In this document: piece after piece, positions 1 through 8,081 of the stretch
How the letters are laid out: every line of letters starts with the position of its first letter
Numbering within the stretch: position 1 is the first letter of the stretch
Source of the DNA: Phenylobacterium sp.
GTDB lineage: Bacteria; Pseudomonadota; Alphaproteobacteria; Caulobacterales; Caulobacteraceae
Assembly: GCF_031181185.1 (NCBI RefSeq)
Contig: NZ_JAPSKZ010000005.1
Location: 1 to 45,658, forward strand
Direction of reading: 5' to 3'
DNA: 45,658 nucleotides
Notes under the pieces: generated by a model
Told to the model about the DNA's origin: nothing
The model's input: the letters and a program-made list of their open reading frames with translations, nothing else
Database searches by the model: none
Program-made: the position numbers and the translations under genes

Positions 1-921
1 AAACTGCGGCTCAACGAGCCGGTGGACCGCCTGCTGCCCGAACTCGCCGACCGGCGCGTGCTGAAGACCATGGCTTCCCCCATCGACGACACCGTGCCGG
101 CCCGGCGGCCGATCACCGTCGATGACGTGCTGACGTTCCGCCTCGGCTGGGGGGTGGTCTTCGAACCGACGCCGATCGGCCAGGCGGTGGCCGACCTGCC
201 CGGATTCGGCATGCCCAATCCGGCCGCGCCGTTCACGACCGACAGCTGGCTGTCCCGCCTCGCCAAGCTGCCGCTGATGGCGCAGCCCGGCGAACGCTGG
301 CTCTACACCGCAGGCTCCAACGTGCTGGGCGCGCTGATCGAACGTGCGTCCGGCCAGACGCTGGATGTCTTCTTCGAAGAACGCATCTTCAGGCCGCTGG
401 GCATGAAGGACACCGGCTTCGCGGGGCCCGCCGACCGGCTGCCGACCGGCTATCTCGCCCAGGGGGGCAAGCTCACCGTCTACGACCCGCCGGACGGCGC
501 CTACGCGCGCAAGCCGTCCTTCCCCGCGGGCGACTCGGGCCTCGTCTCTACGGTGGACGACTTCGACGTGCTGGCGCGGTTCCTCACGACCGGGACAGCG
601 CAGGACGGACGACGGCTGCTGTCGGACGCGGCGCTCCGCCGGATGACCACCGACCAGCTCACCTCCGAGCAGCGCAAGGGCGGCCAGCTCATCCTCGGGC
701 CGTATCGCGGCTGGGGCCACATCGGCGTCTATGTCGAGCCGAGTCCAGAAGGCATTCCCAAGGGCGCCTACGGCTGGGGCGGCGGCTTCGGCACGAGCTG
801 GTTCAACGACCCCTCGCGGGATTTGACCGCCATCCTGATGACCCAGCGGTTCTTCGACGGTCCCGACGAGCCCAGGATACACAAGGACTTCTGGCGAACT
901 GCGATCGCTGCGGCTGCCTAG
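1..921 (+). CDS. Serine hydrolase, beta-lactamase/PBP-like family (5' end missing)
   Basis: C-terminal 306 residues of a class C beta-lactamase-fold serine hydrolase. The reading frame is open from base 1: the codons before the first GTG (base 22) already encode the family-typical stretch KLRLNEPVDRLLPEL, so the true start and the catalytic SxxK motif lie left of the window. Visible family features are the YTAGSN segment near base 300 (the YxN-type catalytic loop), followed by a GALIERASGQ helix and the RIFRPLGMKDTGF segment. The substrate cannot be read; such enzymes are esterases, D-aminopeptidases or beta-lactamase-like proteins. The stop codon overlaps the stop of the convergent pgsA by four bases. 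A second, complete family member lies at 34.2-35.8 kb. Confidence 0.88.
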   Translation, partial: KLRLNEPVDRLLPELADRRVLKTMASPIDDTVPARRPITVDDVLTFRLGWGVVFEPTPIGQAVADLPGFGMPNPAAPFTTDSWLSRLAKLPLMAQPGERWLYTAGSNVLGALIERASGQTLDVFFEERIFRPLGMKDTGFAGPADRLPTGYLAQGGKLTVYDPPDGAYARKPSFPAGDSGLVSTVDDFDVLARFLTTGTAQDGRRLLSDAALRRMTTDQLTSEQRKGGQLILGPYRGWGHIGVYVEPSPEGIPKGAYGWGGGFGTSWFNDPSRDLTAILMTQRFFDGPDEPRIHKDFWRTAIAAAA

Positions 922-1538
922 TCGGTCAGCGCCTTCCGGGTCTGCTCCCAGTACTGGACGCCGGTGATCAGGGTGACGATCGCCGCCAGCCAGAAGAGGC
1001 CGTGGGCCGCCAGAGCAAAGCCGCTGCGGACTGCGGTCTCCTCGGGCAGGGAGAACGCGCCCCAGGCGGCGACGAACAGCTCCATGGCCAGCGCCGTCAG
1101 CTGGAGGGTGGTCTTCCACTTGGCGAGCAGGGTGACGGGCAGCTTCACGCCGCGGCCGGCGCCCACCTCGCGCAGCGCGCTTACGGTGAACTCCCGGAAC
1201 AGGATGAGGCCGGCGGGCAGCACCACCATCGGCTGCGGGCCCAGGGACAACAGGCCCAGCACGGCGCCGCAGACCAGCACTTTGTCGCCGATCGGATCCA
1301 GGATGGCGCCCCAGACGCTGGTGGCGTCCATCTTGCGGGCCAGCCAGCCGTCAAAGAAGTCGGTCACGGCGGCGACAACGAAGGCGTAGACCGCCCAGCG
1401 CTGCAGGGCGAACTGCTGCAATGGCTCGAGCCGCTCGGAGATGTAAGGGACCGCGCCCGCCGCGGCGGCGAGCGCCACGAACATAAAGAGCGCCAGCGCC
1501 AGGCGCAGCGAGGTCAGGATGTTCGGCAGGGCTTTCAT
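918..1538 (-). CDS. pgsA: CDP-diacylglycerol--glycerol-3-phosphate 3-phosphatidyltransferase
   Basis: 206 aa integral membrane enzyme making phosphatidylglycerophosphate from CDP-diacylglycerol and glycerol-3-phosphate, the committed step to phosphatidylglycerol and cardiolipin. The CDP-alcohol phosphatidyltransferase signature is perfect: D63-G64-x2-A67-R68-x8-G77-x3-D81-x3-D85, where the aspartates bind metal and the nucleotide. Several hydrophobic helices surround it (about 7-30, 48-60, 85-105 and the C-terminus). It follows uvrC on the same strand after 65 bases. The uvrC-pgsA order is common in alphaproteobacteria, often continuing into moaD-moaE; here those genes are absent and a convergent serine hydrolase follows. 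The stop overlaps that gene by four bases. Confidence 0.95.
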   Translation of the reverse strand: MKALPNILTSLRLALALFMFVALAAAAGAVPYISERLEPLQQFALQRWAVYAFVVAAVTDFFDGWLARKMDATSVWGAILDPIGDKVLVCGAVLGLLSLGPQPMVVLPAGLILFREFTVSALREVGAGRGVKLPVTLLAKWKTTLQLTALAMELFVAAWGAFSLPEETAVRSGFALAAHGLFWLAAIVTLITGVQYWEQTRKALTD

Positions 1539-1603
1539 GGCAGAATCGAGCGTCCCGTCTCGAGCTTCGTTCCCGCCAGCTTAGCCTTACGACGCGTTCC
1601 GCG

Positions 1604-3463
1604 TCAGGCCTTGTGGAAGTGATCGTAGATGCGTTGCGCCAAGGCCTCGGACACGCCCTCCACCTTGGCCAAGTCGGCCACGGACGCCCGCGACACGCCG
1701 CGCGCCGAGCCGAAGGTGTGAAGCAGCGCCCGTTTGCGGCCAGGTCCCACGCCGTCGATCTCGTCCAGCGGGTTCTTCTTCATGTCCATGGCGCGCCGGG
1801 TTCGATGGCTGCCGATGGCGAACCGGTGGGCCTCGTCACGCAGGCGCTGGAGATAGTAGAGCACGGGGCTCTTCGGCTCGAGCATGAAGGGCTCCTTGCC
1901 CGGCATGAAGAACCGCTCGAGGCCCGCATCGCGATCGGGCCCCTTGGCCACGCCCACCACCGCAATGTCGTCCACGCCCAGGTCGGCCATGACCTCCATC
2001 GCGGCGTCCAGCTGCCCGCGGCCCCCGTCGATCAGGACGAGGTCGGGTCGGATCGCCTCGCCACCCTCCTCCTCTTCCTTCACCAGGCGGGAGAACCGCC
2101 GGCGCAGCACCTCCTTCATCATCCCGTAGTCGTCGCCCGGCGTGAGCTCGGTCGAGCGGATGTTGAACTTGCGGTACTGGCTCTTCTGGAAGCCCTCGGG
2201 ACCGGCGACGATCATGCCGCCGACGGCGTTCGTCCCCATGATGTGACTGTTGTCATAGACCTCGATGCGCTCAGGCCGAGCCTCCAGGCCGAAGGCCTCG
2301 CAGACGCCGTCCAGCAGTTTGGACTGGGCCGAGCTCTCCGCCATCTTGCGGCCCAGCGCCTCGCGGGCGTTCGTCAGTGCATGCTGCACCAGCTGGCGCT
2401 TCTCGCCTCGCTGCGGCTGGCTGATTTCAACCTTGCGTCCGGACTTCTGGCAGAAGGCCTCTGCCAGCAACTCGCATTCGGACGGGGTGGTGTTGACGAG
2501 GATCAGCTTGGGAATGGGCTTGTCGTCGTAGAACTGCCCGAGGAAGGCGCTCATCACGTCCGCATCCTCGTCCGACTTGTCCACGCGCGGGAAGTAGGCG
2601 CGGTTGCCCCAGTTCTGACCGCCGCGGAAGAAGAACACCTGCACGCATGCCTGACCGCCTTCCGCGTGCAGGGCGAAGACGTCGGCCTCTTCGACCGTCT
2701 CGGGATTGATCTGCTGCTCCTGCGCGACCGAGGCCAGGGCGCGGATGCGGTCACGCAGGCGCGCGGCCCGCTCGAACTCCAGGTCCTCGGACGCCGCCTG
2801 CATTTCCTTGGCCATGCGGGCCATGACCGCCCGGCTCTTGCCCCGCAGGAAGGCGCCGGCCTCGTCGACCAGGGCGTTGTAGTCCTCGAGGCTGATCAGG
2901 CCTGTGCAAGGCGCCGAGCAGCGGCGGATCTGGTGCAGCATGCAGGGCCGCGTGCGGGTCTCGTACACGCTGTCCGAGCACGAGCGCAGAAGGAACGCCT
3001 TCTGAAGGGTGTTCAGCGTACGGTTCACCGCCCAGGCGCTGGCGAAGGGCCCGAAGTAGTCGCCCTTGATCGCATGGGCGCCCCGGTGCTTGCGCAGCTG
3101 CGGCGCGGCGTGGTCGCGCCGGATGACGATCTCGGGGAAGCTCTTGTCGTCGCGCAGCAGGACGTTGAAGCGCGGCTTCAGCTGCTTGATCAGGTTGATC
3201 TCGAGCAGCAGGGCGTCCGTCTCGGTCCGGGTGGTGACGAACTCCATCGCCCGGGTGAGGTCCACCATGTGGGCGATGCGCTGGGTGTGGAACCGCCCCT
3301 GCGCGTACTGCAGAACCCGCTTCTTGAGCGAGCGGGCCTTGCCCACGTACAGCACCTCGCCGTCCTCGCCGATCATGCGATAGACGCCGGGCCGGTCAGG
3401 CAGGCGCTTGACCTCGTCCTTGATGAGCTGGGCGCCCTTCAGCGGCGCCTCGGTGTCGAGCAT
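1604..3463 (-). CDS. uvrC: UvrABC excinuclease subunit C
   Basis: 619 aa nucleotide-excision-repair endonuclease that cuts both sides of a UvrB-bound lesion. Domains in order: N-terminal GIY-YIG nuclease (about 20-100, with PGVYRM and [12 protein letters not shown]), Cys-rich stretch ([13 protein letters not shown]...RRCSAPC), UVR motif near residue 235 that pairs with UvrB, C-terminal RNase H-like nuclease (VYDNSHIMG, then [11 protein letters not shown]) and tandem helix-hairpin-helix motifs at the end ([23 protein letters not shown]). Full length for the family. The ATG is preceded by GGGAGG only two bases away, which is tight, so the start could be slightly further in. No GTTC-N7-GTTC SOS box is seen upstream: the GAAC pair near 3512 has a five-base spacer. 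Confidence 0.97.
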   Translation of the reverse strand: MLDTEAPLKGAQLIKDEVKRLPDRPGVYRMIGEDGEVLYVGKARSLKKRVLQYAQGRFHTQRIAHMVDLTRAMEFVTTRTETDALLLEINLIKQLKPRFNVLLRDDKSFPEIVIRRDHAAPQLRKHRGAHAIKGDYFGPFASAWAVNRTLNTLQKAFLLRSCSDSVYETRTRPCMLHQIRRCSAPCTGLISLEDYNALVDEAGAFLRGKSRAVMARMAKEMQAASEDLEFERAARLRDRIRALASVAQEQQINPETVEEADVFALHAEGGQACVQVFFFRGGQNWGNRAYFPRVDKSDEDADVMSAFLGQFYDDKPIPKLILVNTTPSECELLAEAFCQKSGRKVEISQPQRGEKRQLVQHALTNAREALGRKMAESSAQSKLLDGVCEAFGLEARPERIEVYDNSHIMGTNAVGGMIVAGPEGFQKSQYRKFNIRSTELTPGDDYGMMKEVLRRRFSRLVKEEEEGGEAIRPDLVLIDGGRGQLDAAMEVMADLGVDDIAVVGVAKGPDRDAGLERFFMPGKEPFMLEPKSPVLYYLQRLRDEAHRFAIGSHRTRRAMDMKKNPLDEIDGVGPGRKRALLHTFGSARGVSRASVADLAKVEGVSEALAQRIYDHFHKA

Positions 3464-3580
3464 GGCCTCCCATATAGGCTTCTTCGAGCCCGCTGGCAGT
3501 GCGGCGAAGGAACGAGCGGAACTCTGCCGCGTCGACGGCAGACGTTCGGGGCAGATCGGCCTGCCGCTCTCTGGCGCGAT

Positions 3581-5368
3581 CTAGACCTTCACCGCGCCGG
3601 TCGCGATCTTCTCGAACACTGACTTGGTCACCTTCACATACCCTTTCTTCGGGTCGTGGAAGTAGAGCGGACCCTTGATCTTCGCCGGATCGTATCCGTC
3701 AGCCACCAGGTCCATCTTCCGCACCTTGAAGGTGCCGGTCGTGTCGATGGCCGGCAGGATGCGTACGAACAGCGGCTGGGCGTAGCCGGGCAGCTCACGC
3801 GCCACGTGCTCGCCGAACAGCTTGATGTCGAAGTCGGCATCCACGACCAGCGCGGCCATGCCGGCCCGGCCGTCCGCGCCATCCACTGCGACGCCGTACA
3901 CCGTGGCCTGGGCCACGCCGGGACAGGCCTGCAGCCGCTCGGCCACCTCGTTGGTGGACACGTTCTCGCCCTTCCAGCGGAAGGTGTCGCCGATGCGGTC
4001 CACGAAATACAGATAGCCGTCGGCGTCCATGCGCATCAGGTCGCCGGTCGCGAACCAGGCGTCGCCACGTTCGAAGACATCGCGCAGGACCTTCTTCTCG
4101 GAAGCCTGGCGGTCGAGGTAGCCGGAGAACTCGGCGCGGGCGTCGCCGCCGATCTTGCCGATGCATTGGCCGATCTGGCCCGGTCCGCACTCGACGCAGA
4201 AGCCGTCAGGCCCGCGGACCACCTGCTCCTTCTCCACGTCGAACTGGACCAGCCGGACGTTGAAGCGGTTGCGTAGCCACTTGGGCGCACGCCCGATGGC
4301 CCCCTCGCGGCCGTCGAAGTTGAACAGGCTGACATTGCCCTCGGTCGAGCCGTAGAATTCGAGGATCTCCGGGACACGGAAGCGCTGCTTGATCACCGGC
4401 CAGACGTCGGGCCGCAGGCCGTTGCCGAACGCCAGCCGGATCTTGTGCTGGGTCTCCTCCGGAACTTCCTCGTGGTTGATGAGGTAGCGGCATAGCTCGC
4501 CGATGTAGACGAACATCGTGCAGCCTTCGGCGACCACCTCGGGCCAGAAGTGGCTCCCCGAGAACTTCCGGCGCAGGACGACCGAGCCGCCGTTCAGCAA
4601 CGCCGCGCCCATGGCGCAGAGGCCGCCAGTGGCGTGATAGAGCGGCAGGGCGACGTAGATGCGGTCCGACGCCTTGGCCCCGGTCGAGCCCGCAAAGCCC
4701 CGCATGTAGAGTTGGGCCCGCATGTGGGTGATGCGGGCGGCCTTCGGCATGCCGGTCGTGCCCGACGTAAAGATCAGCAAGGCGGTGTCGCCGGCCGTCA
4801 TGTCGTCGCGCACCGATCGGTCCGGCGGCAGCTGGCTGCAGCTCTTGAGGGCTTGGGCCAAGTCCCGCTGCCCGCCGTGCGCCGGGCCCAGGATCCACTG
4901 CTGAGGCGGCTTCTCGATCAGCGCCTTGGCCTGTTCGAACACGGGCGAGGTCTCCGAATCGACGATGACGTGGGCCGCGCCCGAGATGTTCAGGCAGTGC
5001 GCCAGCGGCAGGCCCGACAGCTGGTTGTTGATTAGGGCGGTGACGACGCCGACCTTCGAAAGGCCGTACCAGACGGCGAGGTACTCCAGCCGATTCGGCA
5101 TGAAGAGCGCGACCGTCTGCCCGCGCCGGAGGTTCACGCCCTTGGCCCAATGGGCGTAGCGGTTGGCCATGGCGTCAAGCTCGCCATAGGTGACCGTCCG
5201 GCCCTCGAAGGTGATGGCGGGGCGGTCGCGGTGCGCGTCGACGGCCGCCTGGATGTCGTCGCAGATGAGGTTCGGGCTCTCCTTGGAGATCGACTTCACC
5301 CGGCGCAGCGTCCGGTTCAGCCCCTGCAGGAAACGCCACTCGCGCTGGAGCTTGGCCTTAAGGCGCAT
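3581..5368 (-). CDS. Long-chain acyl-CoA synthetase (FATP/FadD-like AMP-binding enzyme)
   Basis: 595 aa adenylate-forming enzyme that activates a fatty acid to acyl-AMP and then acyl-CoA. The AMP-binding P-loop motif is LLIFTSGTTGMPKAA. Further family motifs are LPLYHATGG, the adenine-binding FYGSTEGN, and TGDLMRMDADGYLYFVDRIGDTFRWKGENVSTNEV, where the D and R contact ATP. The C-terminal subdomain has FKVRKMDLV with the conserved lysine region. The FYGSTEGN and DRIGDTFRWKGENVST wording matches the fatty-acid transport protein/very-long-chain branch more than classical E. coli FadD. The reading frame extends to 5485, but the ATG at 5368 has an excellent Shine-Dalgarno (GGAGG, five bases before), while the extension is Arg/Pro-rich and non-homologous. 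It stands alone, divergent from the gene at 5759. Confidence 0.93.
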   Translation of the reverse strand: MRLKAKLQREWRFLQGLNRTLRRVKSISKESPNLICDDIQAAVDAHRDRPAITFEGRTVTYGELDAMANRYAHWAKGVNLRRGQTVALFMPNRLEYLAVWYGLSKVGVVTALINNQLSGLPLAHCLNISGAAHVIVDSETSPVFEQAKALIEKPPQQWILGPAHGGQRDLAQALKSCSQLPPDRSVRDDMTAGDTALLIFTSGTTGMPKAARITHMRAQLYMRGFAGSTGAKASDRIYVALPLYHATGGLCAMGAALLNGGSVVLRRKFSGSHFWPEVVAEGCTMFVYIGELCRYLINHEEVPEETQHKIRLAFGNGLRPDVWPVIKQRFRVPEILEFYGSTEGNVSLFNFDGREGAIGRAPKWLRNRFNVRLVQFDVEKEQVVRGPDGFCVECGPGQIGQCIGKIGGDARAEFSGYLDRQASEKKVLRDVFERGDAWFATGDLMRMDADGYLYFVDRIGDTFRWKGENVSTNEVAERLQACPGVAQATVYGVAVDGADGRAGMAALVVDADFDIKLFGEHVARELPGYAQPLFVRILPAIDTTGTFKVRKMDLVADGYDPAKIKGPLYFHDPKKGYVKVTKSVFEKIATGAVKV

Positions 5369-5758
5369 CAATTCCTCCGACTTGCGGGCGCGAGCTTGGG
5401 GACCAGCCCCCTCGCGGGTCAAGCGAGGCCTTGGGCGCGGATGGCCGCACCGTGTGCATAGCGCGCCGCCGCGGCGTGGCTGCAACAGACGAACCCTACG
5501 CCTCTGGGCGGCGGGCTGCGGCGATTGGGGCAGAATCTAGGCAGCGCCTAGTCGAGATCTATCAAGTTGGTCGATGAATAGGGCGACTCTTCACGGGGCT
5601 TGGACTCTGCGCCACCAGTAATAAACCCCCTTTAGGCGCGTCCGAATTCGGGTACGCCTTGCCATTATTTCGCCACGGCGCAGCTTCCTCTCGCTCCTCT
5701 CGGAACCGTTGCCAGGATGCATCGTTTTGACTTCGCGACACTTCCTTGGAGGGACACT
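5369..5758. promoter_or_regulatory. Divergent intergenic region with three GANTC sites and two inverted repeats
   Basis: 390 bases without a credible gene between two divergent genes, so it must hold both promoters. Visible items: GANTC motifs (the CcrM methylation target in Caulobacterales) at 5533-5537, 5585-5589 and 5603-5607; a perfect 6-bp inverted repeat CTAGGC-AGC-GCCTAG at 5537-5551; an imperfect palindrome centred on GAATTC at 5635-5658 (seven of nine flanking pairs match); and a Shine-Dalgarno GGAGGG at 5748-5753 for the plus-strand gene. The 60-codon minus-strand reading frame here uses rare codons and looks spurious. Confidence 0.6.
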
Positions 5759-6712
5759 ATGTCCATGGATCATACCGGACAGCGGGGCGACGGCGCCCAG
5801 GGTTCCGGTTCAACGAATTCCGTCACCGAAGCGCCCCTGATGGCGGCGACGCCGATTTGGGAAACCCGTGGCAAGAAGCGCCGGGGCCTCGGCCGCGCCA
5901 GCACGACCGGCGCTGCGGCCCCGACCGCCACGCCCGCGGCCGCCGAGCCGCGCAGCTTCGATGCGCCGATGAGCGCAGGTCACGAGCGGCCAATCAGTGA
6001 GACCCGCCCCATGACCGACATGCGCCCGAGCGAGCCCAGCATGGCCTCGAGCGCCGCCGTCACCGATCCGATGACTGGCCGCCCCGACATGACCGACCAT
6101 ACGGCCGGCCATGAGGCGGACTCCGGCCTGGTGGCGCCGATCGGCCGCGGCCACACCCGCGCCGAGCCCGGCCGCAGGAGCGGCATGCCCGCAGCGGCGA
6201 TCGCCGCCGGCGTCGTGGCGCTGGGCGCCGTCGGCGCCGCGGGCTGGTACGCCAGCCGCTCGAACGACGGTGTGGCCGAACTGACGCCGGGCGCTGCCCA
6301 GGAAAGCCTGGCCGTGGCCCAGGCGCCCACGACCCCGGCCGCGACCACCACGGCCGCCGCTACCGCGAACAGCGAGCGCCGCGCCACGGTGCGTACGGCG
6401 AGTACGTCGCGCACCCGCCCCGCGGCGGCGATGTCGGCGCCCAGCGCGACTGAAGCCGGCATCAACGCGAGCGGCACGGCCACTCTGCCCACCGGTCCGC
6501 AGCCCTACTCCGCCCTGAACCCGGGCGCCTCGACCGACACCGCCACGACCGGCGCGACCGGCTCGTCGGGCGTCACGACCACTCCGTCGGTCACGCCGGC
6601 GCCGATTCCGAGCACGCCGCCGATCGCTTCGGATCCGTCGCCGACGACGTCTTCGCCGGCGACCCCGGACGCCGGTTCGGCCACGCCTCCGACCGGCGCG
6701 GCGCCGCAGTAG
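5759..6712 (+). CDS. Single-pass membrane protein with Ala/Thr/Pro-rich low-complexity tails
   Basis: 317 aa protein of unknown function. The ATG at 5759 is chosen because GGAGGG lies just upstream; the frame could begin 14 codons earlier at 5717. The first ~140 residues are polar, rich in Met, Thr, Ala and Pro, and include a KKRRGLG basic patch and repeated RPMTDMRPSEP-like wording. One transmembrane segment follows (AAAIAAGVVALGAVGAAGWYA, about 142-162). The remaining ~150 residues are almost pure A, T, S, P and G. The layout suggests a cytoplasmic head, one membrane anchor and a disordered periplasmic tail. I recognise no domain. A strong hairpin terminator follows at once, so it is probably monocistronic. 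Its promoter region carries clustered GANTC sites. Confidence 0.8.
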   Translation: MSMDHTGQRGDGAQGSGSTNSVTEAPLMAATPIWETRGKKRRGLGRASTTGAAAPTATPAAAEPRSFDAPMSAGHERPISETRPMTDMRPSEPSMASSAAVTDPMTGRPDMTDHTAGHEADSGLVAPIGRGHTRAEPGRRSGMPAAAIAAGVVALGAVGAAGWYASRSNDGVAELTPGAAQESLAVAQAPTTPAATTTAAATANSERRATVRTASTSRTRPAAAMSAPSATEAGINASGTATLPTGPQPYSALNPGASTDTATTGATGSSGVTTTPSVTPAPIPSTPPIASDPSPTTSSPATPDAGSATPPTGAAPQ

Positions 6713-6754
6713 AAGCCTAGAGTTCCGTTGGGGCCCCTCGGCTGAGGGGAACAG

Positions 6755-6787
6755 AGGGCGGCGCTTCGGGAGAGACGCCGCCCTTTC
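6755..6787 (+). terminator. Rho-independent terminator after the 317-aa membrane protein
   Basis: Perfect 9-bp stem AGGGCGGCG (6755-6763) / CGCCGCCCT (6776-6784), 12-base loop, followed by a short T run. It begins 43 bases after the stop codon at 6712. Confidence 0.8.
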
Positions 6788-6861
6788 GGTTGGCCGCACC
6801 TTTCGATGATGACCAACGCGCGCCCGTGGCGGAGCCGCAGCGGGATGCCTAGCTTGAGCGC

Positions 6862-7566
6862 ATGACCCGTCACATCGGCATCGTTGCCTGCTCGGCCGAA
6901 GGCGCCGCGCTCTGCTACCGAACCATCGTCCACGAAGGCGCCGGACGGCTCGGCGTGGCGGACGCCCACCCGGAAATCTCGCTGCATGGCCATTCGTTGG
7001 CGGCCTACGTGGAGCGGCTGGAGGCCCCCGACGGCCCCGACTGGGCCGGTGTGGGAGAACTCATGCTCGACTCCGCCCGCAAGCTCGTGGCCGGCGGCGC
7101 CGAGGTGCTGATCTGCCCCGACAACACGATCCACCAGGCCCTGCCGTTCATTCGCGACCGGGCGCCTGCGCCTTGGCTGCACATCGCCGAGGTCGTGGCC
7201 GAGGAGGCCGCGCGGCGCGGCTTCCGCCGCATCGCGATCACCGGCACCCGCTGGCTGACGGAAAGCGACGTCTATCCAATCGCCCTCGAGGCGCGGGGCC
7301 TCGAATGGCGCCGGCCGGAAGAGGCGGACCGCGCCGAGATGGGTCGGGTGATCATGGAGGAGTTGGTCCGAGGCGCCTTCAGTCCCGGGGCCATGGCGTT
7401 CTTCCAGCAAGTGATCGGGGAGCTGGCCAGCGAAGGCTGCGACGCCGTGGTGCTGGGGTGCACGGAGATCCCCCTGATCATCGACGACGGGAACTCGCCG
7501 CTGCCGACGCTGGACTCCACGCGGCTGCTCGCGCGGGCGGCGCTTGAGTGGGCCGCCGACCCGTAA
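6862..7566 (+). CDS. Aspartate/glutamate racemase family protein with first catalytic Cys replaced by Asp
   Basis: 234 aa protein of the Asp/Glu/hydantoin racemase superfamily. These two-domain enzymes normally use two cysteines as opposed acid/base pairs. The second is present: C200 in VVLGCTEIPLII. At the first site the usual PCNTAH motif reads PDNTIH, so the catalytic position is Asp87; a Cys sits two residues earlier (C85). Known superfamily members with one Cys replaced (for example the Thr/Cys enzyme of E. coli) have altered stereospecificity, so a one-way or different reaction is plausible here, but this is inference. Length fits the family. It stands alone on the plus strand after a terminator. 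A second family member with both Cys lies at 14530-15240. Confidence 0.88.
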   Translation: MTRHIGIVACSAEGAALCYRTIVHEGAGRLGVADAHPEISLHGHSLAAYVERLEAPDGPDWAGVGELMLDSARKLVAGGAEVLICPDNTIHQALPFIRDRAPAPWLHIAEVVAEEAARRGFRRIAITGTRWLTESDVYPIALEARGLEWRRPEEADRAEMGRVIMEELVRGAFSPGAMAFFQQVIGELASEGCDAVVLGCTEIPLIIDDGNSPLPTLDSTRLLARAALEWAADP

Positions 7567-7572
7567 AAAAAC

Positions 7573-7601
7573 GCCCGGAGTTCCTGGGGGACGCTCCGGG
7601 C
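7573..7601. terminator. Hairpin after racemase-like gene
   Basis: 8-bp stem GCCCGGAG (7573-7580) / CTCCGGGC (7594-7601). A run of seven A (7565-7571) lies on its left, overlapping the stop codon of the racemase-like gene. It therefore has the U-tract of a terminator only for minus-strand transcription; on the plus strand it is a hairpin without a U-tract. The following ~180 bases up to 7780 hold no gene; an AAATTC/GAATTT inverted repeat near 7630-7650 is the only structure I see. Confidence 0.5.
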
Positions 7602-7780
7602 CAGTACCATTTCGACAGCACCAGTAAATTCTACTTTCGGTGGAATTTCCAGTGCGTCCTAGCGCCACACGATAGTAACGACTGCAACCATTCGATGCGC
7701 GCTCGCGTCGCATCGCGCCGGCGCCGGTCTTTTGCCATTGAAGGGGCTCATCCGAACCAGTCGAAGTGGGGGCTTTCCGC

Positions 7781-8002
7781 ATGCCTGAACAGATCACCAA
7801 GCAGCTTGTGGCCGAATGGACGTCGGCGGGCCTGGTGCTGCTCTCGGGCGCGACCGCGGGCCACTTCGCGGCGACCGGCATGAACCTGGTGCAGTGGGCC
7901 GGCGCGGCCGCCGCGGTGCTGGGATCGATCACCGTCGCGGTGGCCGTTCGGGTGTGGCCCGCGCCGCAGAAGGTGGAAGCGGAGGCTAAGAGCCGAGATT
8001 AG
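7781..8002 (+). CDS. Small membrane protein, two hydrophobic segments
   Basis: 73 aa. The ATG at 7781 is chosen (MPEQITKQLV); a GTG five codons earlier is possible. After a short polar head, two hydrophobic segments are seen, about residues 14-32 (AGLVLLSGATAGHFAATG) and 36-56 (WAGAAAAVLGSITVAVAVRVW), then a charged tail (QKVEAEAKSRD). This is the size and topology of a small inner-membrane hairpin protein. Holin-like proteins look similar, but no endolysin or other phage gene is nearby, so I do not call it that. A strong hairpin terminator follows 46 bases after the stop. Function unknown. Confidence 0.65.
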   Translation: MPEQITKQLVAEWTSAGLVLLSGATAGHFAATGMNLVQWAGAAAAVLGSITVAVAVRVWPAPQKVEAEAKSRD

Positions 8003-8048
8003 GCGGGTCGCCAGACCTGGAGAGGTTCGCCCGAAGGCGAGTTCGAGA

Positions 8049-8077
8049 GCCGCCACGTCGGACGTGGCGGCCCTCTT
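8049..8077. terminator. Bidirectional-type hairpin terminator between convergent small genes
   Basis: Perfect 10-bp stem GCCGCCACGT (8049-8058) / ACGTGGCGGC (8062-8071) with a three-base loop. It sits between the stop of the small membrane protein (8002) and the stop of the convergent RTX-like gene (8082), so it can serve both. U-tracts are weak on both sides. Confidence 0.7.
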
Positions 8078-8081
8078 CACA

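Noticed and set aside
3508..3525. Possible SOS box upstream of uvrC (two GAAC elements).
   Set aside because: The spacer is five bases, not seven, so it does not match the alphaproteobacterial LexA operator.
1613..3622. Long open frame antisense to uvrC, and similar long frames opposite thiC, receptor, kinase and arg genes.
   Set aside because: They are GC-rich shadows of real genes: no motifs, Arg/His/Ala-rich composition, no ribosome sites.
5591..5773. 60-codon minus-strand frame in the divergent region.
   Set aside because: Rare codons, no ribosome site, no family character; the region is better explained as promoters.
7626..7650. AT-richer patch with AAATTC/GAATTT inverted repeat, considered as a dif-like or attachment site.
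   Set aside because: It does not match known dif cores and no integrase or duplicated border is present.
7781..8002. Holin call for the 73-aa two-helix protein.
   Set aside because: Topology fits, but no lysis or phage genes are near, and topology alone is too weak.
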